NCBI GenBank assembly: GCA_012842235.1
Contig: DUTE01000085.1
Span: 1-5,826, forward strand
DNA: 5,826 bases
Source of the DNA: Bacillota bacterium
GTDB lineage: Bacteria; Bacillota; DTU065
Direction of reading: 5' to 3'
In this document: positions 1 to 5,826 of the stretch, one piece after another
Numbering within the stretch: the first letter of the stretch is position 1
Layout: each line of letters starts with the position of its first letter
Program-made: the position numbers and the translations under genes
Notes under the pieces: model-generated
Seen by the model: the letters and a program-made list of their open reading frames with translations, nothing else
What the model was told of the DNA's origin: nothing
Databases searched by the model: none

Positions 1-221
1 AAACGTCGCAATAAATTCATATCGACAAATAAATCAAGTGTTCTGTAGATAGTAGCTAAACTAATATCGTTAGATTCTGCCTTCGTTATTTCATATACTT
101 CGTCTGCAGTAAGGTGACCTTTTCCTAAATTCACCATAGCCTCTAAAACTAATTGCCTTTGTGGTGTTAAACGCAAACCCTTATCATGTAGTGCCTTTTT
201 AAGCTTACCTTCCCAGTCCAT
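1..221 (-). CDS. Fur-family transcriptional regulator, N-terminal half (partial)
   Basis: The first 73 residues of a Fur/PerR/Zur-type metal- or peroxide-responsive DNA-binding protein are visible; the family is usually about 140 residues, so the C-terminal dimerisation and metal-binding half lies beyond the left edge. Residues 17-30 (LRLTPQRQLVLEAM) are the classic Fur family start. Residues 37-48 (LTADEVYEITKA) and 54-66, including SLATIYRTLDLF, form the winged helix with its recognition helix. I chose the ATG at 221 because GGGGTGG lies five bases upstream. An in-frame ATG at 239 would add six residues but has only a poorly spaced GGAG. The gene starts about 48 bases past the rnpB terminator and no strong promoter is evident, so it may partly depend on readthrough. 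The metal sites that separate Fur, PerR and Zur are out of view, so no subtype is assigned. Confidence 0.9.
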   Translation of the reverse strand, partial: MDWEGKLKKALHDKGLRLTPQRQLVLEAMVNLGKGHLTADEVYEITKAESNDISLATIYRTLDLFVDMNLLRR

Positions 222-268
222 GTTTTCCACCCCAAACATTGCTCCATTTTTACTAAAAGAGAACTAAA

Positions 269-291
269 CGGCGCTACCTGAGGTAGCGCCG
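269..291 (-). terminator. Rho-independent terminator of rnpB
   Basis: A perfect 10-bp GC-rich stem (CGGCGCTACC paired with GGTAGCGCCG) closes a three-base loop. Read on the minus strand it is followed at once by TTTAGTTCTCTTTT, an interrupted U-rich run. It begins about eight bases after the P1 helix that closes the RNase P RNA, so it most likely ends the rnpB transcript. The imperfect U-tract could let some transcription continue into the Fur-family gene. Confidence 0.75.
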
Positions 292-298
292 CTACGTT

Positions 299-645
299 GA
301 CAACCAACCCTATAAGCCGGGTTCTGTACCCTTGCGGGCGATGATCATCTATCTTGATCTGCAGTTACCTACAGATTCTAGCGACCTAACCCGAGGGAGA
401 GGCGGGCCACCTTTTTCCCTCCTATTCGGTCTTGCTCCAGATGGGGTTTACCAAGCCATCCGGTCACCCGGATGCTGGTGCGCTCTTACCGCACCTTTTC
501 ACCCTTACCTACTAAAAAGTAGGCGGCCTGTTTTCTGTGGCACTATCCTTGAGGTCACCCTCACTGGGAGTTACCCAGCATCCTGCCCTATGGAGCCCGG
601 ACTTTCCTCACCATATTATGGCGCGATCATCCAGGTTGGTTGTTT
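299..645 (-). ncRNA. rnpB: RNase P RNA (class A), catalytic subunit of RNase P
   Basis: This is the catalytic RNA that, with the RnpA protein, trims the 5' leaders of precursor tRNAs. On the minus strand the conserved 5' element GAGGAAAGTCCGGGCTCC lies at about 592-609. The CACAGAAAACAGG block is at about 527-539, GGTAAACCCC is near 445, and the 3' element ACAGAACCCGGCTTA is at 313-327. Helix P1 is a perfect 10-bp pairing of 634-643 with 300-309, which fixes both ends to within a few bases. GATGATC near the 5' end can pair with GATCATC near the 3' end as P2, and P3 is very short (CGCCAT with ATGGTG). The overall arrangement fits the ancestral class A rather than the Bacillus class B form. A sigma-A-type promoter precedes it and a hairpin terminator follows. 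The exact mature ends are inferred from P1. Confidence 0.96.
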
Positions 646-657
646 GATTCCTCATTA

Positions 658-686
658 ACTCTAACATTTATCAGAGTCTCTGTCAA
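658..686 (-). promoter_or_regulatory. Sigma-A-type promoter of rnpB
   Basis: On the minus strand a perfect -35 box TTGACA (681-686) is separated by exactly 17 bases from a -10 box TAGAGT (658-663, four of six consensus bases). The predicted transcription start, near 650, falls a few bases before the P1 helix of rnpB. Position and spacing fit a constitutive housekeeping promoter for the RNase P RNA. Confidence 0.8.
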
Positions 687-752
687 CTTACGAAAACTAG
701 TTAAAAACGTAATTAAATCAAGCTTTTGTAAGAAACTTTCCAAGTTAGGTTA

Positions 753-1334
753 TTAGTATCTAAACTTGAAAGATGCGCCTAGATTTAACTTATTAAAGTC
801 TTTAACAAAAATAGACATATCAACTGCTGGTGTCATAGCAGCGACTGCACCAAAACTAAAAGAATTGTTAATTTCTGCAATCAATTTTACCTTAGGAACA
901 CCTTGCCCAACAGGAATGTCATAATCTATACCTGCAAAAACTATAGCTAAATCACCAGCGCCAAGGCCAAGATGTCCTTTCAAACCTTGAGGATTAAAAT
1001 TCTTTGACATCACGGCATAGATCGCATCAGTACCAACTCCAATTGCTGCTGCAGGTGTATCTTTAGTCTCTTGCATAAAATTCCACTTTACACTAGCATC
1101 TGGATAAAGTGCCTCTTTTGTACCAAGAATAAACAAACCTAGATCAAGATTTTGTACAGGAGATAAAACACCCTTAAATTTAATATTATTAAAATTGGTC
1201 CAAACCCTTAGATCACCATGGTTAACACCGACAGAATAAGCTGTGGGAACCTCAAAAAGTTGGAAAGTAGTATCGGCTAGAGCAAATACAGCAACAATAA
1301 CAAAGATAATAGAAACAAAGATTGTTTTCTTCAT
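753..1334 (-). CDS. Exported beta-rich protein, possible outer-membrane beta-barrel
   Basis: This 193-residue protein begins with a clear Sec signal peptide: KK at 2-3, a hydrophobic core at about 5-19, and an ALA cleavage motif at 18-20 before Asp21. There is no lipobox cysteine. The mature part shows alternating hydrophobic and polar residues with many glycines, no transmembrane helices, and stretches such as LKGHLGLGAGDLAIVFAGID and KVKLIAEINNSFSFGAVAA that look like amphipathic strands. It ends in SFKFRY, and a terminal aromatic residue is common in outer-membrane barrels. These traits suggest a small barrel or surface beta-protein of a diderm bacterium, but I recognise no named family and no enzyme motif. 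The start is supported by AAGGAGG eight bases upstream. It lies 92 bases downstream of pepF on the same strand and may have its own promoter. No convincing terminator is visible after it. Confidence 0.8.
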   Translation of the reverse strand: MKKTIFVSIIFVIVAVFALADTTFQLFEVPTAYSVGVNHGDLRVWTNFNNIKFKGVLSPVQNLDLGLFILGTKEALYPDASVKWNFMQETKDTPAAAIGVGTDAIYAVMSKNFNPQGLKGHLGLGAGDLAIVFAGIDYDIPVGQGVPKVKLIAEINNSFSFGAVAAMTPAVDMSIFVKDFNKLNLGASFKFRY

Positions 1335-1426
1335 TTTGATTTCCTCCTTGATTCAGAAAAATTCCGCAACATTGTTTTTAATAAGTTGGACATTTGCACT
1401 ACAAATTCCTTGTTATAAAACAAGCA

Positions 1427-3229
1427 TTATTTATTTAGTGCTAGTTCTTCTAGCTCTAAAACTATTTTTTCAAAAACATCTAAAGCGGTAACAATTGGAT
1501 CAGGTGTACGCATATCTACACCAGCATGTGCCAAAATATCAATAGGATATTTGCTTGATCCCGCTTTTAGAAAATCCAAGTAGCGTTCTACAGCTTTTTC
1601 ACCCTTTTGTAATATTCCCATAGCAAGCGCTATTGCTGAAGAATAACCAGTAGCATATTGATAAACATAAAAATTGAGATAAAAATGTGGTATTCTTGAC
1701 CATTCAAGACTGATCTGCTCATCAACAATCATCTCGGGACCGAAATATTTCTCATTAAGAGCTTTATATTCTGCATTAAGATAATCTACAGTTAAAGCCT
1801 CCCCACCTTCAACCTTCTCATGAATTAGCTTTTCAAATTCAGCAAACATTGTTTGTCTAAAAACAGTTCCCTTAAATTCTTCGAGATAGTGGTTTAGTAA
1901 ATACATACGTTGCTTTTTGTCTTGGACTTTATCTAAAAGATAATTCATTAAAAGTGCCTCATTAACAGTTGATGCTACTTCTGCTACAAAGATGCTATAA
2001 TCACTATAGATATATGGTTGATTAGTATCTGTGTAGTAGCTATGCATAGCATGACCCATCTCATGCGCTATGGTAAAAAGTGAATCAAGTGTATCTTGAT
2101 GATTGAGCAAAACAAAAGGATGAACACCATAAACTCCACAAGAATAGGCCCCTGAACGTTTACCTTTATTCTCATAGACATCACACCAACCATTATCTAA
2201 ACCATGACTAAGATTCTTGACATAGTCTTCTCCTAATGGTTGAAGTGCTTTTTTCACTATTTCTTTGGATTCTTCGAAGGAATAAATCATCTCAACTTCA
2301 TCAACAATAGGGACATAAACATCATACATATGAATTTCCGACAGGCCTAACATTTTCTTTCTCAAATTAACATAACGGTACATAGCTGGTAGTTTTGAGT
2401 TAACAGCTTCAATTAAGCTGTCGTATACTGAAATAGGGATATTGTTTTTGGCCAAGGCTGATTCTTGTGCAGAATTGTATTTGCGGACCCTAGCTTGGAA
2501 AATATTTGCATTAACTTGAGCTGATAGCAAAGCCGTTGTTGTATGCTTTACTGAGTCATATGTGCCATAAAGACCCTCAAAAGCATCTTTTCTTACACGA
2601 CGATCTCTGCTTTGCATTAAAGGCACAAATCTCCCGTGGGTAATGCGAACCTTCTTACCATTCTCATCTACTATTTCTGGGAAAACCAAATCTGCATTAT
2701 TCAACATTCCATAAATTGAATGTGGGGCATCAATAATCTGGCCTGTTTGAGCTAAAATTTCTTCTTCACTTTTAGGCAAAATATGGTTCTTTTGACGCCA
2801 AAGATTGGTAAAATAATGGTGGTAGATCTCTAGTTCTGGTTTCTGTTTCTTGTATTCTTTGATCTTTTCCTCAGACAAGCTAAGGATCTCTGGCTCTACA
2901 AATGCTGTTGCTGCAAGTAATCTCACAAGTAAAGCTTGAGCCCGACTACTTCTAGCCTGAGCTTCTGAATTTGTTGCATCTTCATCGGCACGCATCCTGG
3001 CATACCAGTAAAGCCTTGTGATATCTTCATAGGTTTTGTTAACTTTTTCTAAACCATTGTAAAGCGAATCAGCAGATTGCCCTAAATCCCCATTTAGCTT
3101 TGCAAGCTCTGGGAGCCTTGTTTCAATTGTTTTATATGTTTCTTCCCATTCAACTTCCGAGGAAAAGATATCCTCTAAACGCCAGTGATATTTTGGATCA
3201 GTTTCTGTTCTCAACGGTAAATCTCCCAT
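1427..3229 (-). CDS. pepF: Oligoendopeptidase F, M3-family zinc metallopeptidase
   Basis: This 600-residue protein is full length for PepF-type M3B peptidases, cytoplasmic zinc enzymes that cut short peptides, typically about 7-17 residues, during peptide turnover or nutrition. The zinc site is intact: HEMGH at 389-393 supplies His389, Glu390 (catalytic) and His393, and the third ligand is Glu417 in FVAEVAST, 28 residues after the first His as expected. The upstream block GAYSCGVYGVHPFVLLN (360-376) and the C-terminal block IPHFYLNFYVYQYATG (513-528), with His515 and several tyrosines, match the substrate-binding and transition-state elements of the family. The N-terminal half is the helical PepF domain. 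No signal peptide is present. The start at 3229 has AGGAGG six bases upstream. It diverges from the small membrane-protein gene across a 95-base gap and lies upstream of the exported beta-rich protein. Confidence 0.97.
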   Translation of the reverse strand: MGDLPLRTETDPKYHWRLEDIFSSEVEWEETYKTIETRLPELAKLNGDLGQSADSLYNGLEKVNKTYEDITRLYWYARMRADEDATNSEAQARSSRAQALLVRLLAATAFVEPEILSLSEEKIKEYKKQKPELEIYHHYFTNLWRQKNHILPKSEEEILAQTGQIIDAPHSIYGMLNNADLVFPEIVDENGKKVRITHGRFVPLMQSRDRRVRKDAFEGLYGTYDSVKHTTTALLSAQVNANIFQARVRKYNSAQESALAKNNIPISVYDSLIEAVNSKLPAMYRYVNLRKKMLGLSEIHMYDVYVPIVDEVEMIYSFEESKEIVKKALQPLGEDYVKNLSHGLDNGWCDVYENKGKRSGAYSCGVYGVHPFVLLNHQDTLDSLFTIAHEMGHAMHSYYTDTNQPYIYSDYSIFVAEVASTVNEALLMNYLLDKVQDKKQRMYLLNHYLEEFKGTVFRQTMFAEFEKLIHEKVEGGEALTVDYLNAEYKALNEKYFGPEMIVDEQISLEWSRIPHFYLNFYVYQYATGYSSAIALAMGILQKGEKAVERYLDFLKAGSSKYPIDILAHAGVDMRTPDPIVTALDVFEKIVLELEELALNK

Positions 3230-3324
3230 TTTTATCCTCCTAATTTACAAATAAATAGTGTAAAAAAGAAATGCGCTAGGACTTTACTAATACATCAAAA
3301 TAATCTTAGAAAGGAGTCGATTTT
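3230..3324. promoter_or_regulatory. Divergent intergenic region with an inverted-repeat candidate operator
   Basis: This 95-base AT-rich gap separates the starts of pepF (leftward) and the DUF2512-like gene (rightward), so promoters for both genes should lie here. It contains a perfect dyad TTTACA-N9-TGTAAA at 3244-3264, whose near edge is 14 bases upstream of the pepF start codon. I could not identify a convincing -35/-10 pair for either gene. Treating the dyad as an operator is inference; in such AT-rich DNA a six-base dyad can also arise by chance. Confidence 0.35.
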
Positions 3325-3684
3325 ATGCGCCAATTCTATACTAGGTACCCTTATTCCTTGATTTTTAAAGCTCTAGCTCTACTTATTATAACACTCATTA
3401 TCGCTAATATTGGTAGTGGTAGTATAGGTTTTGGTGGTGCTTTGCTTTTTATTCTTGCTTTGGCACCAACTTCATTTCTTCTCATCGACCTTTTGGTTTT
3501 ACCTGGTCTCGGTATAAGAGCGGCAACTGCTATAGACTGGATATGGGCGCTTTTGATAGGTTTATTGTATCGAAACTTAGGGTACCTCGATGTAGGTTGG
3601 TTTCAACTATTAATTCTAGTTACAGGCCTTACAGTTATTGAATATTACTTCCATAGGATGCTGAAAAACGCTTCTAAACTATGA
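3325..3684 (+). CDS. Small integral membrane protein, DUF2512 (YndM)-like
   Basis: This 119-residue protein is very hydrophobic, with four probable membrane helices at about 12-29, 33-58, 66-82 and 91-108. A basic N-terminus (RQFYTRYPY) and a basic C-terminal tail (HRMLKNASKL) suggest both ends face the cytoplasm. The central block IDLLVLPGLGIRAATAIDW (54-72), with Asp55, Leu-Pro, Ala-Thr and Asp71, resembles the D...LP..GN..AT..D signature I recall for the DUF2512/YndM family of Bacillota, which has no established function. The assignment is from memory and moderate. The start has AAAGGAG eight bases upstream. It is the only plus-strand gene here, monocistronic, divergent from pepF and ending at a strong hairpin shared with the convergent nitroreductase gene. 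Confidence 0.85.
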   Translation: MRQFYTRYPYSLIFKALALLIITLIIANIGSGSIGFGGALLFILALAPTSFLLIDLLVLPGLGIRAATAIDWIWALLIGLLYRNLGYLDVGWFQLLILVTGLTVIEYYFHRMLKNASKL

Positions 3685-3694
3685 AGTTCCTTTG

Positions 3695-3734
3695 TTAAGG
3701 GAGAAAGCTTTTTGCCTGGTGCTTTCTCCCTTAA
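3695..3734 (+). terminator. Intergenic terminator hairpin between convergent genes
   Basis: A perfect 14-bp stem pairs TTAAGGGAGAAAGC (3695-3708) with GCTTTCTCCCTTAA (3721-3734) around a 12-base loop. On the plus strand it is followed by TTATTTTATT, giving an interrupted T-rich run, so it should terminate the DUF2512-like gene. It lies just after the stop codon of the convergent nitroreductase gene and may also protect that transcript's 3' end, but there is no U-tract on the minus-strand side, so bidirectional termination is less certain. Confidence 0.8.
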
Positions 3735-3739
3735 TTATT

Positions 3740-4330
3740 TTATTCAGAAAAAGCTTTAAATATTAGATCTATATCCATAAGGTTTCGTGAGTTAATAGCC
3801 TCGTTAGCCAAACCAAACGGTATTTGACTAATAAGTTGCCAATCCCTAGGAACATGAAAAGCTTTAGCCAGTTCGTCATCTATAAGTGGGTTATAGTGTT
3901 GCAACGATGCCGAATATCCTCTTTCAACTAGTCCTAACCAAATTACATATTGAAACATGCCTATCTCCTCTAGTGCATATTGTGGCATATTCTCAGCATA
4001 GAGTGGGTATTTCTGTTGGAGGGTAGTCACAGCACCTTTATCAAGATAGATTAAGAGTGTCCCAGAACCTGCTTTAAATCCAGCAATTTTTTGTTTTGTC
4101 CTCATTAGGTTTTCTTTTTTTGTAAGAGGTATTACCTTAGCCAAAACAGTCTCCCAAACTTTTATGTGTGCTTTGTCTGTAGCTAAAATAGCTCTGGCAA
4201 CTTGTATATTCATAGGAGAGGGGACATATTGAGCTAGCTTAATAATATCTTTAATATCCTCTTTATCTACATCAGCAGCTTGAAGGGTGCGGATTGAGCG
4301 TCTTTTTTTTACAAGATCTCTAAATTCCAT
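3740..4330 (-). CDS. Nitroreductase family FMN-dependent protein (Frm2/HBN1-like subgroup)
   Basis: This 196-residue protein is a typical single-domain nitroreductase-fold flavoprotein. Such proteins use FMN and NAD(P)H to reduce nitro compounds, quinones or other electron acceptors; the real substrate cannot be read from sequence. KKRRSIR (8-14) is the conserved N-terminal arginine motif that contacts the FMN phosphate, PSPMNIQ (37-43) replaces the usual PSxxNxQ flavin loop, and SLQHYNPLID (142-151) with QIPFG (169-173) is characteristic of the Frm2/HBN1-like subgroup. I chose the ATG at 4330. A GTG at 4345 is in frame, but it sits inside the AGGAGGTG ribosome binding site, so it cannot be the start served by that site. 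The gene follows the Nif3-family gene by 48 bases on the same strand, probably as the last gene of an operon, and ends against a convergent gene. Confidence 0.9.
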   Translation of the reverse strand: MEFRDLVKKRRSIRTLQAADVDKEDIKDIIKLAQYVPSPMNIQVARAILATDKAHIKVWETVLAKVIPLTKKENLMRTKQKIAGFKAGSGTLLIYLDKGAVTTLQQKYPLYAENMPQYALEEIGMFQYVIWLGLVERGYSASLQHYNPLIDDELAKAFHVPRDWQLISQIPFGLANEAINSRNLMDIDLIFKAFSE

Positions 4331-4378
4331 TTCGGCACCTCTCACCTCCTTGTTTTCTCATACCCAGATAAAGAATGC

Positions 4379-5455
4379 TTAATCAAGTTTTGTGTTAAAA
4401 AATGGTAAATATGGCTTAGATGCTATTTGCGCCTCAACTGGTATGATTTCTTGTAACTTTTCAAGGACTAAAGCTTCCGATGCACCATGACCTAAAAGCA
4501 TCACTGATAATCCTTGCTCTAAAGCTTCGAGCAAATCATGATAACCTAATTCACCGGTGATAAAGAGATCTGCATTGTTTTTTACAGCATATTCTAATCC
4601 TATCGATCCACTTCCACCTAAAATAGCAATACGCTTAAAGTTCTTATTTTCTCCATAAAAAAGTAATTTCTTGCCCCAACGCTTTGAGATATCCTCTACA
4701 GTAAGAGGCTCCTTGCAGTTTACTATCTCACCCATGTAGCTGCTAAATTTAGGATATTGGAGAAGATATGCATCGATAACCGGCTCTTCATATGGGTGTG
4801 CCTGCTTCACCCTATCTATAAGTGCACGATATTTTTCTATTGGCACAATTGTTTCTATTCTTAACTCTTCTACCTCTGTATCTTGGTTTGCCATACCAAT
4901 ATAAGGATTAGTTCCTTCAAGAGGTCTAAATCTTCCCAATCCTTCCATTTCAAAAGAACAGTGATCATAATCACCGATAACTCCTGCTTCCCCTAACCAT
5001 AATGCTTCTCTTACTTTATCAGCATCCGCTTTGGGAACATAAACAACTACTTTAATGTATTCTTTATACCCTGATGAGACTAAACCCTTGCCTTTTTCTA
5101 AGCCCAACTTTTCTCCTAACGCTCTATTTACACCATTTTCAGCTTTGTCAAGGTTTGTATGCATAGTATAGATGGCAATATTGTTTTGAATAGCCTTTAT
5201 GGCTAGTCTGACTGTAGGTGAGTTCTTACTTAGGTCTTTTAGTGGTTTGAATATTAAAGGATGATGACTTACAATAAGATTGCATCGATTCTTTATTGAT
5301 TCTTCAATAACTTCTTCAGTAATATCTACTGTTAAAAGAACTCTATTAATCTCTAGATTACTATCACCTATCTGTAAACCAACATTATCCCAAGGCTCAG
5401 CAGTATTCTCTGGAGCCATTTCTTTTAATGGCTTTAATACATCTTTTAACTTCAT
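4379..5455 (-). CDS. Nif3-like dinuclear metal center protein, YqfO type
   Basis: This 358-residue protein matches the long Nif3 family (YqfO, often labelled GTP cyclohydrolase 1 type 2 homolog), soluble ring-forming proteins with two metal ions per subunit and a still debated cellular role. Family blocks appear in order: EPWDNVGLQIG (20-30), SHHPLIF (63-69), YTMHTNLDKAENGVN (96-110) and TGELGYHDLLEALEQG (300-315), followed by GHGASE (322-327). The probable metal ligands His64, His65, Asp103, His323 and Glu327 are all present. An inserted middle domain at about 130-235, ending in HPYEEP (220-225), is the PII/CutA-like insert that separates YqfO types from the short E. coli YbgI type. AGGAGG lies eight bases upstream of the start. 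Only four bases separate it from the preceding small ORF, so the two are very likely co-transcribed and perhaps translationally coupled. In many Bacillota this gene follows trmK and the dnaG-sigA region, which would lie to the right. Confidence 0.95.
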   Translation of the reverse strand: MKLKDVLKPLKEMAPENTAEPWDNVGLQIGDSNLEINRVLLTVDITEEVIEESIKNRCNLIVSHHPLIFKPLKDLSKNSPTVRLAIKAIQNNIAIYTMHTNLDKAENGVNRALGEKLGLEKGKGLVSSGYKEYIKVVVYVPKADADKVREALWLGEAGVIGDYDHCSFEMEGLGRFRPLEGTNPYIGMANQDTEVEELRIETIVPIEKYRALIDRVKQAHPYEEPVIDAYLLQYPKFSSYMGEIVNCKEPLTVEDISKRWGKKLLFYGENKNFKRIAILGGSGSIGLEYAVKNNADLFITGELGYHDLLEALEQGLSVMLLGHGASEALVLEKLQEIIPVEAQIASKPYLPFFNTKLD

Positions 5456-5459
5456 TAGC

Positions 5460-5729
5460 TTAACCTCCTAACTTTTTCCGATAATAGGCTGCTTCAATAC
5501 GTAGCTCATCACCACGGGGATCATCTTTTCTTAGCTGGATAAGTGCTTTATCGATGTCTCTTAAACGTTTTCTCATGTATTCATGTCCTAAATCAGTAGC
5601 AGACAAAGTCCCTAATCTAAAAACAGCGTTTTGATATCTCTTATCTTTTATTGACCATAATTCCTTACCTTCGGGGTAACCTTTTTTTATAGCGACAATC
5701 TGATAATAACGATCACGTTCTTTTACCAT
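5460..5729 (-). CDS. Uncharacterised small charged protein upstream of the Nif3-like gene
   Basis: This 89-residue soluble protein has no signal peptide or membrane segment, and I recognise no family. Its N-terminal part (YYQIVAIKKGYPEGKELWSI, 8-27) may form a small strand-rich unit. Residues 45-86 (from TDLGHEYMRKRL to YYRKK) are rich in Lys, Arg, Asp and Glu and look helical, possibly a short coiled coil. There are no cysteines, so it is not a zinc ribbon. Its stop overlaps the ribosome binding site of the Nif3-family gene, supporting a real co-transcribed gene. The start is uncertain: only AAAGAAG precedes the ATG at 5729, and that upstream sequence lies in the inverted-repeat arm and spacer, which may be artefactual, so the true protein could be longer. 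An in-frame TAA occurs seven codons upstream in the sequence as given. Confidence 0.7.
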   Translation of the reverse strand: MVKERDRYYQIVAIKKGYPEGKELWSIKDKRYQNAVFRLGTLSATDLGHEYMRKRLRDIDKALIQLRKDDPRGDELRIEAAYYRKKLGG

Positions 5730-5738
5730 TTCTTCTTT
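5681..5738. repeat. Left arm of a perfect 58-bp inverted repeat
   Basis: This segment is the exact reverse complement of 5769-5826, every base matching by eye. It covers the first 16 codons of the 89-residue ORF plus nine bases upstream. The arms are separated by a 30-base spacer (5739-5768) that is not itself palindromic. The right arm ends exactly at the window edge, so the full length of the repeat is unknown. Confidence 0.97.
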
Positions 5739-5768
5739 AGGCGTTTTTTACTAGATAAACCAATTTAC

Positions 5769-5826
5769 AAAGAAGAAATGGTAAAAGAACGTGATCGTTA
5801 TTATCAGATTGTCGCTATAAAAAAAG
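5769..5826. repeat. Right arm of the inverted repeat, running off the window
   Basis: This is the exact reverse complement of 5681-5738. On the plus strand it reads ATG at 5778 followed by the same first 16 residues as the leftward ORF (MVKERDRYYQIVAIKK) and then reaches the window edge. Perfect coding-sequence identity with no divergence, at a sequence end, points to a fold-back chimera from amplification, library preparation or assembly. A recent true inverted duplication is possible but less likely, so I do not count the rightward copy as a gene. Confidence 0.95.

Noticed and set aside
332..658. Plus-strand open reading frame of 108 codons
   Set aside because: It is antisense to rnpB across almost its whole length. 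The conserved RNase P blocks and P1 pairing explain the sequence, there is no ribosome binding site, and the translation has no recognisable features.
734..746. Short dyad AACTT-TCC-AAGTT after the exported-protein gene as a terminator
   Set aside because: A five-base, AT-rich stem without a convincing U-tract is too weak to call.
1409..1424. Inverted repeat CTTGTT-ATAA-AACAAG just after the pepF stop as a terminator
   Set aside because: The six-base stem is AT-rich and no T-run follows it on the minus strand, so a terminator is not supported; pepF may read through into the next gene.
1243..1491. Plus-strand open reading frame of 82 codons
   Set aside because: It overlaps the start of the exported-protein gene and the end of pepF on the other strand and is a shadow frame with no ribosome binding site.
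4331..4345. GTG at 4345 as the nitroreductase start
   Set aside because: This GTG overlaps the AGGAGGTG ribosome binding site itself, leaving no usable spacing. The ATG at 4330 is well spaced and gives the family's usual N-terminus.
4487..4504. GHGASE near the C-terminus of the Nif3-like protein as an active-site oddity
   Set aside because: The residue after the metal-binding His varies among family members, and all expected ligands are present, so this is not a meaningful deviation.
5280..5471. Plus-strand open reading frame of 63 codons
   Set aside because: It lies antisense inside the N-terminal part of the Nif3-family gene, whose motifs are intact; this is a shadow frame.
5778..5826. 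Plus-strand gene starting at 5778
   Set aside because: It is an exact mirrored copy of the leftward ORF's first 16 codons within the inverted repeat and is best explained as a fold-back artefact.

Overview
This is an AT-rich bacterial fragment. Its gene content suggests a low-GC Bacillota (Firmicutes) member: PepF-type oligoendopeptidase, a YqfO-type Nif3 protein with the inserted middle domain, a DUF2512-like small membrane protein, strong AGGAGG ribosome binding sites and a class A RNase P RNA. One gene encodes an exported protein that looks like an outer-membrane beta-barrel. If that reading is right, the host may be a diderm Bacillota (Halanaerobiales-like or similar). This lineage guess is inference only.

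Layout, left to right. Positions 1-221 (minus) hold the N-terminal half of a Fur-family metal/peroxide-responsive regulator, cut by the window edge. Positions 299-645 (minus) are rnpB, the RNase P RNA, with a clear sigma-A-type promoter (658-686) and a terminator hairpin (269-291). Positions 753-1334 (minus) encode a signal-peptide-bearing, beta-rich exported protein. Positions 1427-3229 (minus) encode PepF, an M3-family zinc oligoendopeptidase. Positions 3325-3684 (plus) encode a four-helix membrane protein, the only plus-strand gene. It diverges from pepF and converges on a nitroreductase-family gene (3740-4330, minus), with a hairpin between the convergent ends. Positions 4379-5455 (minus) encode a Nif3/YqfO-family dinuclear metal protein, and just upstream of it lies a small uncharacterised ORF (5460-5729, minus).

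The last 146 bases form a perfect 58-bp inverted repeat around a 30-base spacer, so the start of the 89-residue ORF appears again on the plus strand running out of the window. A fold-back chimera at a contig end is the simplest explanation, and sequence right of about 5739 should be treated with caution.

The minus-strand genes form one probable operon (89-residue ORF, Nif3, nitroreductase) and one possible loose pair (pepF, exported protein). Otherwise this is ordinary housekeeping and accessory content. I found no mobile element, CRISPR array, tRNA or defence system, and nothing I would call a new biological system.
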